Source of the DNA: Elgaria multicarinata webbii
Lineage: Eukaryota; Chordata; Lepidosauria; Squamata; Anguidae
Direction: 5' to 3'
DNA: 64,000 bases
Assembly: GCF_023053635.1 (NCBI RefSeq)
Contig: NC_086182.1
Location: 32,473,501 to 32,537,500 of the forward strand
In this document: positions 10,122 through 21,397 of the stretch, piece after piece
How positions within the stretch are numbered: position 1 is the first letter of the stretch
Layout of the letters: every line of letters starts with the position of its first letter
The notes under the pieces: model-generated
Told to the model about the DNA's origin: nothing
Database searches by the model: none
Seen by the model: the letters and a program-made list of their open reading frames with translations, nothing else
Translations under genes and position numbers: made by a program

Positions 10122-10655
10122 GGCCTTAGCTAGACCACCCTAAAGCATCCCTAGCTCAGCTTCGTCCATTTTCTTCTGCTGCCCCTTACGCTTGGAACGC
10201 TCCTCCAGAACATTTGAGAACTACAAGTTCAATCGCAGCTTTTAAAGCTCAACTAAAAACTTTTCTTTTTCCTAAAGCTTTTAAAACTTGATGTTGTGCA
10301 GACTTCTACTGTTACTTTCTACTGTTAGTTTTTCCCTACCCTGTGCCTGCTTACCCTACCCTGTACCTGTTTGCATTCTCTTCCCCTCCTTATTGTTTTA
10401 CTATGATTTTATTAGATTGTAAGCCTATGCGGCAGGGCCTTGCTATTTACTGTTTTACTCTGTACAGCACCATGTACATTGATGGTGCTATATAAATAAA
10501 TAAATAATAATAATAATAATAGCTAGACCTAAGGATTATCCCAGGCAAATGGAGGAGTCATCCCTGCCTGCTCCCGGAATTTCCTGTGTGTCATTTGAAT
10601 GCCCAGGGATGATCCCGGAACAATCCTGGGATATAGGCCTGGTCTAGCCATGGCC
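10122..10655 (+). mobile_element. MITE family 3, short form, split by L2
   Basis: The left tip GGCCTTAGCTAGACC and the body from 10521 (AGCTAGACCTAAGGATTATC) to GTCTAGCCATGGCC form one short family-3 MITE, interrupted by an L2 tail at 10137-10519. Confidence 0.75.
10137..10519 (+). mobile_element. L2-like LINE 3' end with target duplication
   Basis: Contains the L2 C-terminal 'PRLWN'-region remnant (CCCCTTACGCTTGGAACGCT) and ends GTACAGCACCATGTACATTG with TATAAATAAATAAATAATAA. Flanked by a perfect duplication AGCTAGACC (10128-10136 and 10521-10529) made from the host MITE. Confidence 0.8.
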
Positions 10656-10690
10656 ATAGTCTAAGGCAACTTTCAACAGTACTCATTTAG

Positions 10691-11043
10691 CCCAGTACAT
10701 CTACACCAAGCAGAATATTCCACTTTGAAAGTGATATGAAAGAGGTATATCAAAGGCAGGAGCCACACTACTGCTTTATAGTGGTATTGAAGTGCACTAC
10801 AAGATCTTCACTACTGCTTTATAGTGGTACTGAAGTGCACTGACAACTGTTGAGGCCCATTGACACATCTACACCAATCAGGATATAACATTATTAAAGT
10901 GGTATGAAAGTGGTATATGGTATGTGTCAATGGGCCCCAACAGTTATCAGTGCAGTTTAATACAGCTATGAAGCAGTTATGTGGCTCCTGCCTTTGATAT
11001 ACTGCTTTCATAGTGGAATATCCTGCTTGGTGTAGATGAGCCC
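10691..11043. mobile_element. foldback, family 4-like, AT-rich core
   Basis: Ends ACATCTACACCAAGCAG and CTGCTTGGTGTAGATGAGC pair. Inside, ACTGCTTTATAGTGGTA is repeated and GGCAGGAGCCACAC pairs with GTGGCTCCTGCC. Shares the CTACAC tip with the GC-rich foldbacks but not their core. Confidence 0.7.
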
Positions 11044-11962
11044 ACAGACTGTCTGAAGATCTCCCAATTTATGCATATTTTCAGCGGACACATTCAGGGC
11101 TTCAAACAGGGCGTGTTTGCATGTTTTGTGAGCAAAAACGAAATTCTCATATATCTCTAATGTGGAGTTCCACATGCTATCATGCTCTGTTGTTGTTTGG
11201 CATATGGTGTAAGAGTGATCCAATGCTTTAGTAATTCCTTCCGATGGGATTGACAGATTCTTGTGGTGAGCCTTGCTTACTTCTGAGTTGGATCATAAGA
11301 TGTTCATTCATTGGTGATGGGACATTGATTATTTCTTTTATAATTCTTGTCCTGGGCTTAGAATGGATTTCAGTGATCATCTTGCCAGACAGAAAACAGA
11401 TTAAAACAACATCTGTTAAACCCTATCTGTTTGGAATTGGCCATCCGCTCAACAGGTTGATGCAATAAAATGTTCATGACTTTGGACTTTGTCATAATTG
11501 TGTGAGTAGATCATTTTAAGATTGGATTAAAGTGCCTGCTACCGTATAAAATTGAGGGTGAATCTTCAGACTTATATAAACTAATATTCTTGTATAAACT
11601 GATGTGTCAATCTGTCCAGAGATCTAGAAGCATTGGTAAGCCAGCTCTCATCCAATAGCTTTCAGTAATATTGTTGTTGATGGATGGCTTTGAAACGGCA
11701 GGTTTCTTTTTCAGCTAGGTATTTGTCGTCAGTTGCGAAACGTTTAAAATATATGTGAGTGAGTGACAATATTTATATAAGGATCCCTGGATGCCATGCA
11801 AGCTCAAGGAAGTTTCCTGGTGCTTGCATTTAAAACAGAGATTGGCTAAAGATGAAATGTGGTGGCATGCAGTAGATCTGTGGAAATTTTGCAGAACTTT
11901 TCTTGATCCTGACTGGCAGTCCAAAGCCATAGCTATGACTTGGAACTAGGATGGGTCGAAAG
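11044..11962. other. AT-rich, no feature recognised
   Basis: Possibly an old, unidentified transposon body. Open frames up to 74 codons have no recognisable similarity. Confidence 0.35.
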
Positions 11963-12080
11963 TAGATCTCCAAGTGTTTTGGACTTCTACTCCCACAAGC
12001 TGTTGCCAGCATGGCCAATGGTCAGAAAAGCTGCAGTTGAATCCAAAACATCTGGCGATCCACCTTCTGGCCACCCCTGA
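11963..12080. repeat. palindromic MITE (ACTACAACTCC family), old copy
   Basis: AAGTGTTTTGGACTTCTACT on the left pairs with AATCCAAAACATCTGGCGAT on the right around GCCAGCATGGCCAATGGTC. Diverged. Confidence 0.6.
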
Positions 12081-12828
12081 CTTAGAAGACCCATGTTGAT
12101 TCTGATGGGCTTTGAATTGAGGCAGTCAAGCCAACACTGACCACCACAGGTGGGCATCTCCAGACCCCTCTGACATTTCATACATGTCCACTTATGATTA
12201 CCGCTCAGAGATCTCTATTTCTGGTCAATTACATGGTTCATGCTGACTGAAGAATGCTGAGAGTTGTAGGATTTTGTTTTGTCGAAACATGCATAGCGAT
12301 GCACCCCAAGTGACCATCGCAGGCCATAGCCAGACATTTTGTAGCGAGGGAGGGGTAAGGTTACAGCCAGCAAAGAACAGCCAGAATCCACACATGTTTG
12401 AAGGCTATTTAATTGCATTAAATGTTAATAAAATTAATTCTATACAATTTTTAAATAACAGCCCAGTGTTTCTCCATTACTCCAGTGCCTTTGCACTAAT
12501 TGACTAGAACAGTGAAAGGTAAAATGGCACTCATTATTGAGCCACTGGCTGGTGTCATAGTAGCCTTGGTTAAGTCACTATGTCACAAGGGCCGGATACA
12601 ATTTCAGAGAAGTTCTTGAGGGGTGTGTGTGGTTCATTCGAGTTGTGGGCGATGCCAAAGGGAAAAGAGTTAGGGCCAAAAATACAAAAAAATACCAACA
12701 TATTGTAGCTTTATGCTCTAATTGCCAGTAACTAAGTATCCCTTAGGAGTGGCATTTCAAATGTTTAGAATGGACGAGGTGGTGGTGGGGAGAACCCACA
12801 CAAATGCTGGGAAATCACCAAACAATAG
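12081..12828. other. mostly unrecognised; family-7 fragment
   Basis: 12230-12306 is half of a family-7 palindrome (GAGAGTTGTAGGATTTTG, CGAAACATGCATAGCGATGC). The remainder is unrecognised. Confidence 0.4.
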
Positions 12829-13030
12829 GGACAATGGGGCCATGGGAAAAGGTGTGTCCATCTGGGGCCAACAACAAATTTTCTGTTAGGAAAAACTTGG
12901 AAGAAGTGGTGGGAAAACACAGGCGGGATATAAGTGGAACATGGAGTTGCCTGGCAGACGTCTCCTGTCCCATAAAATTCCATGAATGAGGCAGGGTGAA
13001 TTGTCAATAAAAGCCTCACCTGGAAGCATC
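12829..13030 (+). repeat. unclassified repeat 'U2', copy 1
   Basis: Shares GGTGGGAAAACACAGGCGGG, CATAAAATTCCATGAATGAG and ATAAAAGCCTCACC blocks with 13225-13395 and 14985-15125. Confidence 0.55.
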
Positions 13031-13224
13031 CTGTAAATGTTCAACTGCTGTCCACTATCAGGGCGGCCCCCAGCGAGAAGCAAAAGGGGCAGCCATTTTT
13101 TTATGGTGGCAGCCATTTTAAATCCCCCAAAATTCAGAGAGCATCTAAGAACAGGGCTTTCTGGTGGTGGGGGAATGATGACCTCTCTGATTCTCTATCC
13201 CCCTCACCCCCAGTATTTTTCCTC

Positions 13225-13395
13225 ATTTTATCCTGAAAGAAAGGCAAAACAACTGGAAAGAGTGGTGGTAAAATATGGGAGGGTTACAAATGGAAGACAA
13301 TTATGTCTGGACACTTCACTCCCATCCCGCCAATAAAATTTCTTGTTTGAGGAAGGGCAATTGCAGGATAAAAGCCTCACTAGGAAGCACCATGA
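13225..13395 (+). repeat. unclassified repeat 'U2', copy 2
   Basis: Second diverged copy, 200 bp after the first (GGATAAAAGCCTCACTAGGA). Another copy lies at 14985-15125 and a partial one at about 56320-56420. Confidence 0.55.
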
Positions 13396-14463
13396 CTTCT
13401 CCCCTCAGCCTTTTTGGTTTAAAGATACAAATTAATCAGCACTGTTGAAAGATATTGTGGTTCAAGTAATCATTCACATCTCTTAATTTGAAAGTTTTCC
13501 ACACAAAACCTGCTTGGAGCAAGTGATGGTCTCAGTTAAGTAACATTCTTGTCAGTCTTACAAGAAACTATCTTGCATACTATTTATTAAACGCCTCATC
13601 AAATAAATTTTTCACCGCGTTTTACAATGTGAAACATAATAATAAAGATGGTTATGCCAAATTCTCAGAAGATGAACCTGGGTTACCACTTGCGCATTTG
13701 GTGATTGTACCTTCTCAGGAATAGGAAGAAGATGCCATTGTTTTCTGTTAAGTATTCCGGGTATTTAAAACCCTTTTTCCTGTCTCTAAACGTGGATGTT
13801 TTCACAATGAATTGCCTGTGTTACAGAAATGTTCACGATAAACTCTCTCAGCCTGGTACCTGAAGTTGCAACCTTTTCCAGGCCAGCCCTATTTTGAGTG
13901 AGATTCTTCCATAAGCTTGGAATGGTTGCTCTGCTTTGCCCCAGTTCGAAATTCTGTGGGCAATATTTAGTAAATAACTGTGGAATTGACCTGTAGCTTC
14001 AAAGAGGATTGTATGCATCATTTTGTCTCAGCAGTGAGCTCTTAAAATAGCATTAATTAAATAGCAGCAGCAGGAGCTATTTAAAAGGCAATAAAATAAC
14101 GAATAAAGCAGCCATTTAGAAAACAGATAAAACCATTGGCAAAGCAGCATAATATCAACACAGCCAGTAAAATGGCCTTTCTCACCACCCGACTTCTTAT
14201 TAAAAAGCTTTGGCAAATTAAAAGGTCTGAACTGGCACCTAAAACTCACTCCCATTCAGCCGGCAGTCCGGCAATAGCAGGGGTGGTCCCTCCTGGGATG
14301 CTCCAGACCCAGCGTTTGCCCCATGATACCAGATGCTGGCGCCCCTTTCCCCTGTGTGAACAGCGATAGACCCAGCTGCAATGGACCCGTATATTCTTTA
14401 GATCAAGAGTCCACTCCCTGAGTCTTGAAGTAGACGGCTGAACAACGGGAGCATCCATTTGAG
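13396..14463. other. no feature recognised
   Basis: AT-rich unique sequence. 14035-14210 may be an old reverse-strand LINE tail. No gene seen. Confidence 0.4.
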
Positions 14464-14882
14464 TAGGGTGACCAACTGTCAGGATTTCCCCGGATTTGTC
14501 CTGGTTTTTGTTCTTTCCATGGTGTCAGGGGGGATTTTCTATAATTTTCAATAATGTCCTGGAATGACACACCTTCCTCTTTAAGGCTGCCATTAGCATG
14601 GCAGGAGGGAATGACATGCGTTCTTGAGGCACAGCATTCCCCCACCCTGAGCTCCAATTGAGGTCTTAAAGGGGAAAGTGGGTCATTTGTAGACATTATA
14701 GAAAAGGCCCCAATTGGAGTGGATGGTGGTGGTGCAGAATGAAATCCTTTCCCCTCCTCCACTCCAATCGGGTTCTTTAAGGTGGCGGGGGAATAACGTA
14801 CTTTCTGCAGGACTCAGAAAGCTGCTTCCCCACACACACACTAGGTGTCCTCTTTTTTGGTTTCCCAAATATGGTCACCCTA
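14464..14882 (+). mobile_element. hAT-like non-autonomous element, family 2, copy 1
   Basis: Ends TAGGGTGACCAACTG and ATATGGTCACCCTA, with a 7-bp flanking duplication ATTTGAG (14457-14463, 14883-14889). No transposase. The inverted partner is at 19775-20193. Confidence 0.8.
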
Positions 14883-14984
14883 ATTTGAGGCCTTTATCGC
14901 AGCCCTCCCCTTCTGATGTAGGGCGTTTCCAGACACAGTGGTCCTATAGCTAACCCTCATGGGTGTTATGCAGCTCTTCCATCT

Positions 14985-15125
14985 TTTCTGCCTCAACGGA
15001 TTTTCCATGGGAAGAGAAAAGACGGAAAGAACAGTGAGAAAACACAGGAGGGTTACAAGCAGAAGAGAACGATGTCTGGACACCCCACCCCACCCAGTAA
15101 AATTCCGTGAATGGGGCAGGACAGG
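14985..15125 (+). repeat. unclassified repeat 'U2', copy 3
   Basis: GTGAGAAAACACAGGAGGGT, TACAAGCAGAAGAGAACGAT and TAAAATTCCGTGAATGGGGC match the copies at 12829 and 13225. Confidence 0.5.
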
Positions 15126-16000
15126 TGGGAGCACCTTTTCAAAAGTAATATAACCAGTCAGGCTCTTGCCCGTTTGGAGCAGGCCTTCTTCATTTCAATG
15201 AGGTTTGCACAGGTAACCATCCTATGGACCCCTCATGCTCCTTTTTAATTTGTGTTTGTGTGTGTGTGTGGTGGTGGTGGGGTGCCATTTCGATTCTCCT
15301 CCTTGGGCACCCAAATCTCTTTCCATTCCACACAGCTAACGGTGCACGTACAGAATATTACACTCGTGGCATTTCCACGCCAACTTGCACGTTTTTGTAT
15401 TTTTCCATTTCTGACCGCTGTCCTCTGGATCCAAGCCATATTCCCCTGTGTTTGGCACCAGTACTTAAGGGGAAAGAACATTTTCTGCATTCCGCCGTTC
15501 AAGTGGTTTATGTTTTGAGATGGATTTAAAAAGATAGGGCGAAGTTGGCCTTCTCTTCGACTGTTTTTGCCTGTTTGATTAGTGAGTTGCACTTGGTACA
15601 AACTGGGAAGGGGCCGTGTGTATCGGCTGGGATATATACATACAGATCATTTCAGTCAAAGCCGTGCCCCAGAAAGGATGTGGCACGGCTTTGCCTGAAT
15701 ACTATCAAGGGATTTTTGTGATATTTCCTTCACTTCCTAGCCTTTGATATGGCGGTAATCTATTGCCACACAATATTTTCTGTGTGATAATGTTTTTAAC
15801 CGTTTCAGATACAGGACTGAATTGTGTTTCCTTGTGACTCACACTCTCACTTGACTTTACTGTGGTTTTCTGGCTGGCTGTAAACTTGATTACTCAAAGG
15901 AAAAATTCTCAATCTGTTGGCTCCAACTCCAGGCTCGGCTATTATTCCAGTTAGCTAAAAAGCAAGAAAATATCATGTCATCTACCAGGGGTGGGAAGGA
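15126..16000. other. no feature recognised
   Basis: Contains a short (GT)n(GGT)n tract at 15254-15284. No gene or repeat family is otherwise recognised. Confidence 0.45.
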
Positions 16001-16106
16001 AGTCGATTTCCAGGCGTTTAGATTTCAGCTCCCAGCATTCCTGACCATTGGCCGTGCTAGCAGTGGCTCCTGGGAGTTGAAGTCCAAAACACCTGGGGAT
16101 GGGCCT
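16001..16106. repeat. palindromic MITE (ACTACAACTCC family), old copy
   Basis: TTTCAGCTCCCAGCATTCCT on the left pairs with CTCCTGGGAGTTGAAGTCCA on the right, centred on GACCATTGGCCGTGCTAGCA. Confidence 0.6.
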
Positions 16107-16127
16107 TCTGTCCACCTATGGTCTGCA

Positions 16128-16255
16128 CCAGTGGAGGCTGATGGCTCCGACGTCAGTGGGATGGTAAATCTGTAGCTCCTGTACAGTTCTGACTGAAACC
16201 CAGAGCAAATTTACCACCCCAGTGACATTGGAGCCACCAGGCTCTACTGGACTAT
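16128..16255. repeat. foldback with CAGTGGAGGCTG ends
   Basis: CCAGTGGAGGCTGATGGCTC on the left pairs with GGAGCCACCAGGCTCTACTG on the right; CTGACTGAAACCCAGAGC lies inside. Half-copies occur at 34880-34952 and 63425-63500. Confidence 0.6.
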
Positions 16256-16805
16256 CCACAACATATTTAAATCATACTCAAATTTGTTATGACTCCCAAT
16301 CAATGCCTGAGTAATTAGAGTCCCACAATGGGGCAGGAGATCTCGAACACAGCATCGTCATCAGCACTCTCCCAAAATGATGGTTCTTTCGGGAAAGTCA
16401 TGGGATTCCCACCAGATTCAGCCCAGTTTAACTTTGTAGGGTAGGTAGACACATCCTCAAAGTTACTGATGACTCACATGCCAACTGCTTCTTGCTGCCC
16501 CCAGTCTGAATGAGAGCAAACAGCATTTCTGTTAACTAAACTGAAACTACAGTTTGTACAGGCTATGGAACACGCGTGGGTAAGAGCCAGGTCTTGCTAC
16601 CACAACCTCACTCCCCCCGCCCGCCCCCTGCACATCCTTTCAACCTTGACTTGTCATCTGGAACAGCCTTCTTGCTCGTCATTTACCAACATTAGTCATT
16701 GAAATTTTAAAAGCAGATGTTCAACTTCTTACTGCTGAAATCAATCACACTCAGCCTGCAAAAAGAAACCAGATTCCCTCAGATACCACATTCAGGTTTG
16801 GGTGT
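16256..16805. other. no feature recognised
   Basis: Unique sequence with no gene or repeat identified. Confidence 0.45.
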
Positions 16806-16930
16806 GTGGGGCAGGCACTCTGCACATGATCAAGGGAACTCTCGTTATGATTACTATTTACCGTATCCCAGTTCTGAACTTGGATTTTAAAAACAGGTTC
16901 TGCCGTTCTACTTGTTGCGTTCATGGCTGT
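16806..16930 (+). repeat. unclassified repeat shared with 60864-60980
   Basis: Both copies read CACTCTGCACATG, AACTCTC or CACTCTC, and AAAACAGGTTCTG in order, with similar spacing. Confidence 0.45.
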
Positions 16931-16957
16931 ACCCTCTGGCATTCACACGTGCTGGCA

Positions 16958-17887
16958 AGCTGACACGAGACACTCACATCAGTGAGACACGGTAGACAGG
17001 CTTAATGGTTACAGAGTTTCTAAAACACACTTAAAGCTGAACAATGGTTAGGAAGCTTTAGGCTCTTTTTTTCTGAAACAGTCCTAAAGGCAAACACTCG
17101 AAGAGGGGGTGCGAATAGGCTACACCAGCTTTTAGCTTCTCTAGATGCCACATACGCTGGCACCTCAAAGGGACATGGCTAATCTCCTAAAACAACATCT
17201 CAGGAAAGGTTGCTCTCAGCCACCAGAGCCAAGCAGAGAGATCCGTCACACACTTGTCAATCTCAGCCTACCACTACTGAGCTGACCTCGTTACCACGAC
17301 TTCAAGAAAAGTTAAGCCAAAGGCACAGCGGTCCAATCCTTCTGCTAAAGACTAAGAACTCCCTGCCACCTGAGTCTGGGCACGAACACAGAATCCGCAG
17401 CATATACAAGTCCAAGTCTATGAAAAGCCTCACTACTTTTCATGGCACTGTTCTTAGATATCCAAAGTCCAAATAGCAAAGCGTCCATGTGCAGAGTGCT
17501 TTCGAAGTCCTAAGCAGAGATGGAATCCAAAGCAGGAAAGAAGTCAAGCGTTGCGCGCGAGAGATGAAACCTAGCAAAAGCTTTTTCAGCTTTGCACCAG
17601 CCTTTAAAGCCTATTCAAAGTCACTTGACAGACAGGTCCCCTGACCTGTAAACCTTGCCCACGTGCCAAGAGGGCAGGATGTTACAACCCACTTCGAAGA
17701 GCGCCCCCACCTTTTCCCAAACACTTTGAAGTTCCCAGAGAACTAGCTGCCTCAAGGCCAAGATAAAAGAGTGAACAAGCTACTTCTATGAGAACTTCTT
17801 TCACAGAGAAGCTTGCAAAGAACATCTGACATTTTCAAACCATTTCCTAATAAATCTAACCACTAAGTACAAACCCTATATCTGACA
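16958..17887 (-). mobile_element. possible solo LTR, old endogenous-retrovirus-like fossil
   Basis: A ~930-bp block with TG...CA-type ends and no internal coding region, unrelated to the LINE, SINE and MITE families here. No convincing flanking duplication was found. This is a weak structural guess; it could be any unclassified element. Confidence 0.2.
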
Positions 17888-17913
17888 CTAGTGAAGCACG
17901 GGCCAGATTCCAC

Positions 17914-18413
17914 CTTATTTTATTTATTTATTTATTACATTTTTATACCGCCCAATAGCTGAAGCTCTCTGGGCGGTTCACAAAATTTAAAACCATGAAG
18001 AACATAATAAAACAACCAACAATCTAAAAACACAAATATAAAATACAGTATAAAAAGCACAACCAGGATAAAACCCCGCAGCAGAAGTTGATATAAGATT
18101 AAAATATGGAATTAAAACAGTAAAATTTAAATGTAAGTTAAAATTAAGTGTTAAAATACTGAGAGAATAAAAAGGTCTTCAGCTGGTGATGAAAGGAGTA
18201 CGGTGTAGGTGCCAGGCGGACCTCTCTGGGGAGCTCATTCCACAGCCGGGGTGTCACAACGGAGAAAGCCCTCCTAATAGTAGACACCTTGATTTGTGTC
18301 TGCAAATTTGCACCATCTTGTGACACCCCACCCAACCAAAACAAGCTCCTAGCTTTGTACAAAGCTAGAGCAAGCCTCGAATCATGTATTTTGCTCTGGA
18401 CAGGCAACTCCAG
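17914..18413 (-). mobile_element. L2 LINE 3' fragment
   Basis: The reverse strand encodes an L2 C-terminal remnant (RRAFSVVTPRLWNELP, then LKTFLFSQ), followed by a 3' untranslated tail ending GGGCGGTATAAAAATGTAAT. It lies 120 bp upstream of POU2AF1 exon 2 in antisense orientation. Confidence 0.85.
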
Positions 18414-18532
18414 AATTTTTTATTTTTTTTTGAGATTCTTCTTTTTATGATTATTTTAACTGAAGAAGAAATATGTGAAGTATTAAGAAAGGATAATAAT
18501 GATGAAAATTGTTTGCCTGGTGTTTTTTTTAG

Positions 18533-18663
18533 CTTCTGCACCTGAGCAGCCGCCCCTGCCACGCCCCTACCAAGGTGTTCGGGTTAAAGAACCAGTGAAG
18601 GAGCTCTTGAAGAGAAAGCGTGGCAGCGTTCAGAATGCAAACGTGGCTGCTGCAGCGACAACG
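18533..18663 (+). CDS. POU2AF1: POU2AF1 exon 2
   Basis: The acceptor is TGTTTTTTTTAG and the donor ACG|GTAGGA. It starts with the last two bases of a proline codon, then S-A-P-E-Q-P-P-L-P-R. It encodes the POU-binding peptide PYQGVRVKEPVKELLKRKRG that contacts the POU domain and the octamer major groove, then an Ala/Val-rich linker. Confidence 0.96.
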
Positions 18664-21345
18664 GTAGGAAAGGGCCAAACCACAATTCGCGGGCCAAAGG
18701 TTCATCTCTGTTCCTTCCTATGGGTTTCCATCATGTCACCAACACTGACTTTCCAGTTCTGTAGTGCGCGGCAGCACACCAAGAGGCCTCAAAACGAAGG
18801 TTTTCTGTACCAACATCAGCCAAAATCTGAACCTTACATTTTGAGTCATGAGAAGTTGCGCTTCACACCTGCCCAGGTGCATCTGCAAGGAAAGGAGGAT
18901 GCTCCCTGGGACACGAATGTTTGTAGAGTGTGTGTCTATGTGTGTTTTGTGAGTATGTGTGCACCTCCGCCCCACCCCTGGCCATTCATTCCCCAAACGA
19001 AGGCTTTTATTGTGATGGTTCATTTGCTCAGCTTGACGTTTGGCCACAGTTTGAACATGAATTTTGTTTCCTCTTAGGCCTCTGAGTAATAGTTTCTCCA
19101 AGTTTCTTGCTCTTCAATAGCCAGTGTCAAACTACGTTTTGTTTTTCCTTTAGGTGTTTTTACCCCATCAGTCACTCCCATCCTATTCACCCACAGGTAA
19201 GGGTTTCAGAACATGTTCTCCCCCCCACACACACACCTTTTTTTGTTTTGTTCACTGCTTTGGTTCCTGGCCCACTTTTTTTAGCCTAACCCTCCAGTCC
19301 TTCCTTTGCTCGTAGGCCAGCTCTGCACCGAGTCGGACTTCGTTGCGTCTTCCTTGCCCCTGATGGATGAAGCGTCGCTCTATTCCAGCTGGCTGGCACA
19401 ACCTTCTCCAGCCTCTCTCCAGCCTTTGACCCAATGGACCACCTACCCGGATTACGTGTCGCATGAAGCCGTCGCCTGCCCCTATACGTCGGACATGTAC
19501 GTCCAGCCCGTGTGCCCCAGCTACACGCTTGTCGGAACGTCTTCCGTGCTGACTTACGCCTCCCAGCCGCTCATCACCAACTTTGCAGTGAGTTGGGTTG
19601 CGTCCATGGAGCAGGGCCAGTTCTTTGGGTCACGCTGGAGATAGGGCTGTAGGACGATCTAGCCCAGCCTCTTTCAACATGGCGCCCTCCCACTGGGTTG
19701 GATTGCAACTGCTTCAACACAACAGGAAGGGGCCAGGTTGGGGAAGGCTTATTTAGCTTTTGTTTTCATAAAGGTAGGGTGACCATATTTGGGAAACCAA
19801 AAAAGAGGACACCTAGTGTACGTGTGGGGAAGCAGCTTTCTGAGTCCTGCAGAAAGTATGTTATTCCCCCGCCACCTTAAAGAACCCGATTGGAGTGGAG
19901 GAGGGGAAAGGATTTCATTCTGCACCACCACCATCCACTCCAATTGGGGCCTTTTCTATAATGTCCAGGAATGACCCACTTTCCCCTTTAAGACCTCAAT
20001 TGGAGCTCGGGGTGGGGGAATGCTGTGCCTCAAGAACGCATGTCATTCCCTCCTGCCATGCTGATGGCAGCCTTAAAGAGGAAGGTGTGTCATTCCAGGA
20101 CATTATTGAAAATTATAGAAAATCCCCCCTGACAACATAGAAAGAACAAAAACCAGGACAAATCCGGGGAAATCCTGACAGTTGGTCACCCTAATAAAGG
20201 TGTCCTGCACTTCTCTAGCACAGGGATGCGAAACCTCAGACCTGGCGGCCAAATCCAGCCCTCTGGAGTCTCCCGTAGGGTCACACCCCTTCTTCGGGAA
20301 GCCCCACATTTCCTCCAACTACAGATGGTTTTTTGGTTTCCAGGCATTTGTGCAGTTTTTCCCTGTTCTGAAAGGTTGAAATGCATCTCCTGAGGCTCAG
20401 TTACTGGCAGTAAGAGCATCCGCACGTCGTACCGAGACCGCTTCTAAGCGACCCCAGTGCACCCCGAAAACGATCGTGTAACTTGCCTGTAAAAGAGACG
20501 AGGAAGAAACGTCCTTGCCGCCGCTGCCACCCAACTCCCTCCTCACCGTCCGGCGAGGAGAGCTCGGTGGAAGAAGGTGGAGTGGAGAGCACCCCGCCTT
20601 CTTTCCCTGAGCTCTCCGAGCCGGCCGGCAAGGATGGAATTGGGTGGCAGCGGCGGCAAGGACGTTTCTTCCTTGTCTCTTTTACAGGCAAGTTACACGA
20701 TCGTTTTCGGGGTGCACTGGGGGCGGATGGAAGCGCCCTGAGAACGACGTGCGGATTCCCCCCATGATGAAGCTACAATATGCTTGAAGCTACAATATGC
20801 CAGCATTTTTTTGTACGTACGTCTCCTCCCCTTTTACCTTTTGATACTCTATAATTCCAATTTAAGGAAAACAGTTACTGAATGAAACCTCATTGTTTGT
20901 GAAAAGAAGAAGAAGAAAACCATCCGTAGGTTATCCTTGTTTGCTGCTCAGGAAAAAAGAAAGAGGCAAAAGGAGGGGGAGGAGAGAGGAGGTGGTGGTC
21001 ATCAGTTTATCCTGTAGGCTTTGACTAAACAAGGAGTCTCATGGTTCCAATTCGCAACTTGTGAACAGCTGTAATTGAAGAGAGCCATAAATTGCATTGT
21101 TCTGTCTTGTTACCCAGCATATCGGATGTCGGATTTGAATATCAGGAGGGAGAGCCTGGATAATACACTTCGGTTTCCCCACCCCACCCCGTTTCAGCGT
21201 GATATTTTCACAACGTTATCTGCAGATGCATTTTCAATGCAATTTATAATCATTTTATTTGATGGCTTTACGATGCTTTACATGAATTTAAACAAAAACC
21301 TCTACCCTTCTGTAAACTGCCCAGAGAGGTTTGACTGTTGGACAA

Positions 21346-21397
<52 letters not shown>

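Noticed and set aside
16958-17887. Confident call of an endogenous retrovirus
   Set aside because: No flanking duplication and no internal viral genes were seen. It is kept only as a low-confidence solo-LTR-like fossil.
18499-19077. Reading POU2AF1 exon 2 as one 192-codon frame starting at the ATG at 18499
   Set aside because: The ATG lies before the acceptor TTTTTTTTAG and the frame runs into intron 2 past a good donor. Only 18533-18663 is conserved.
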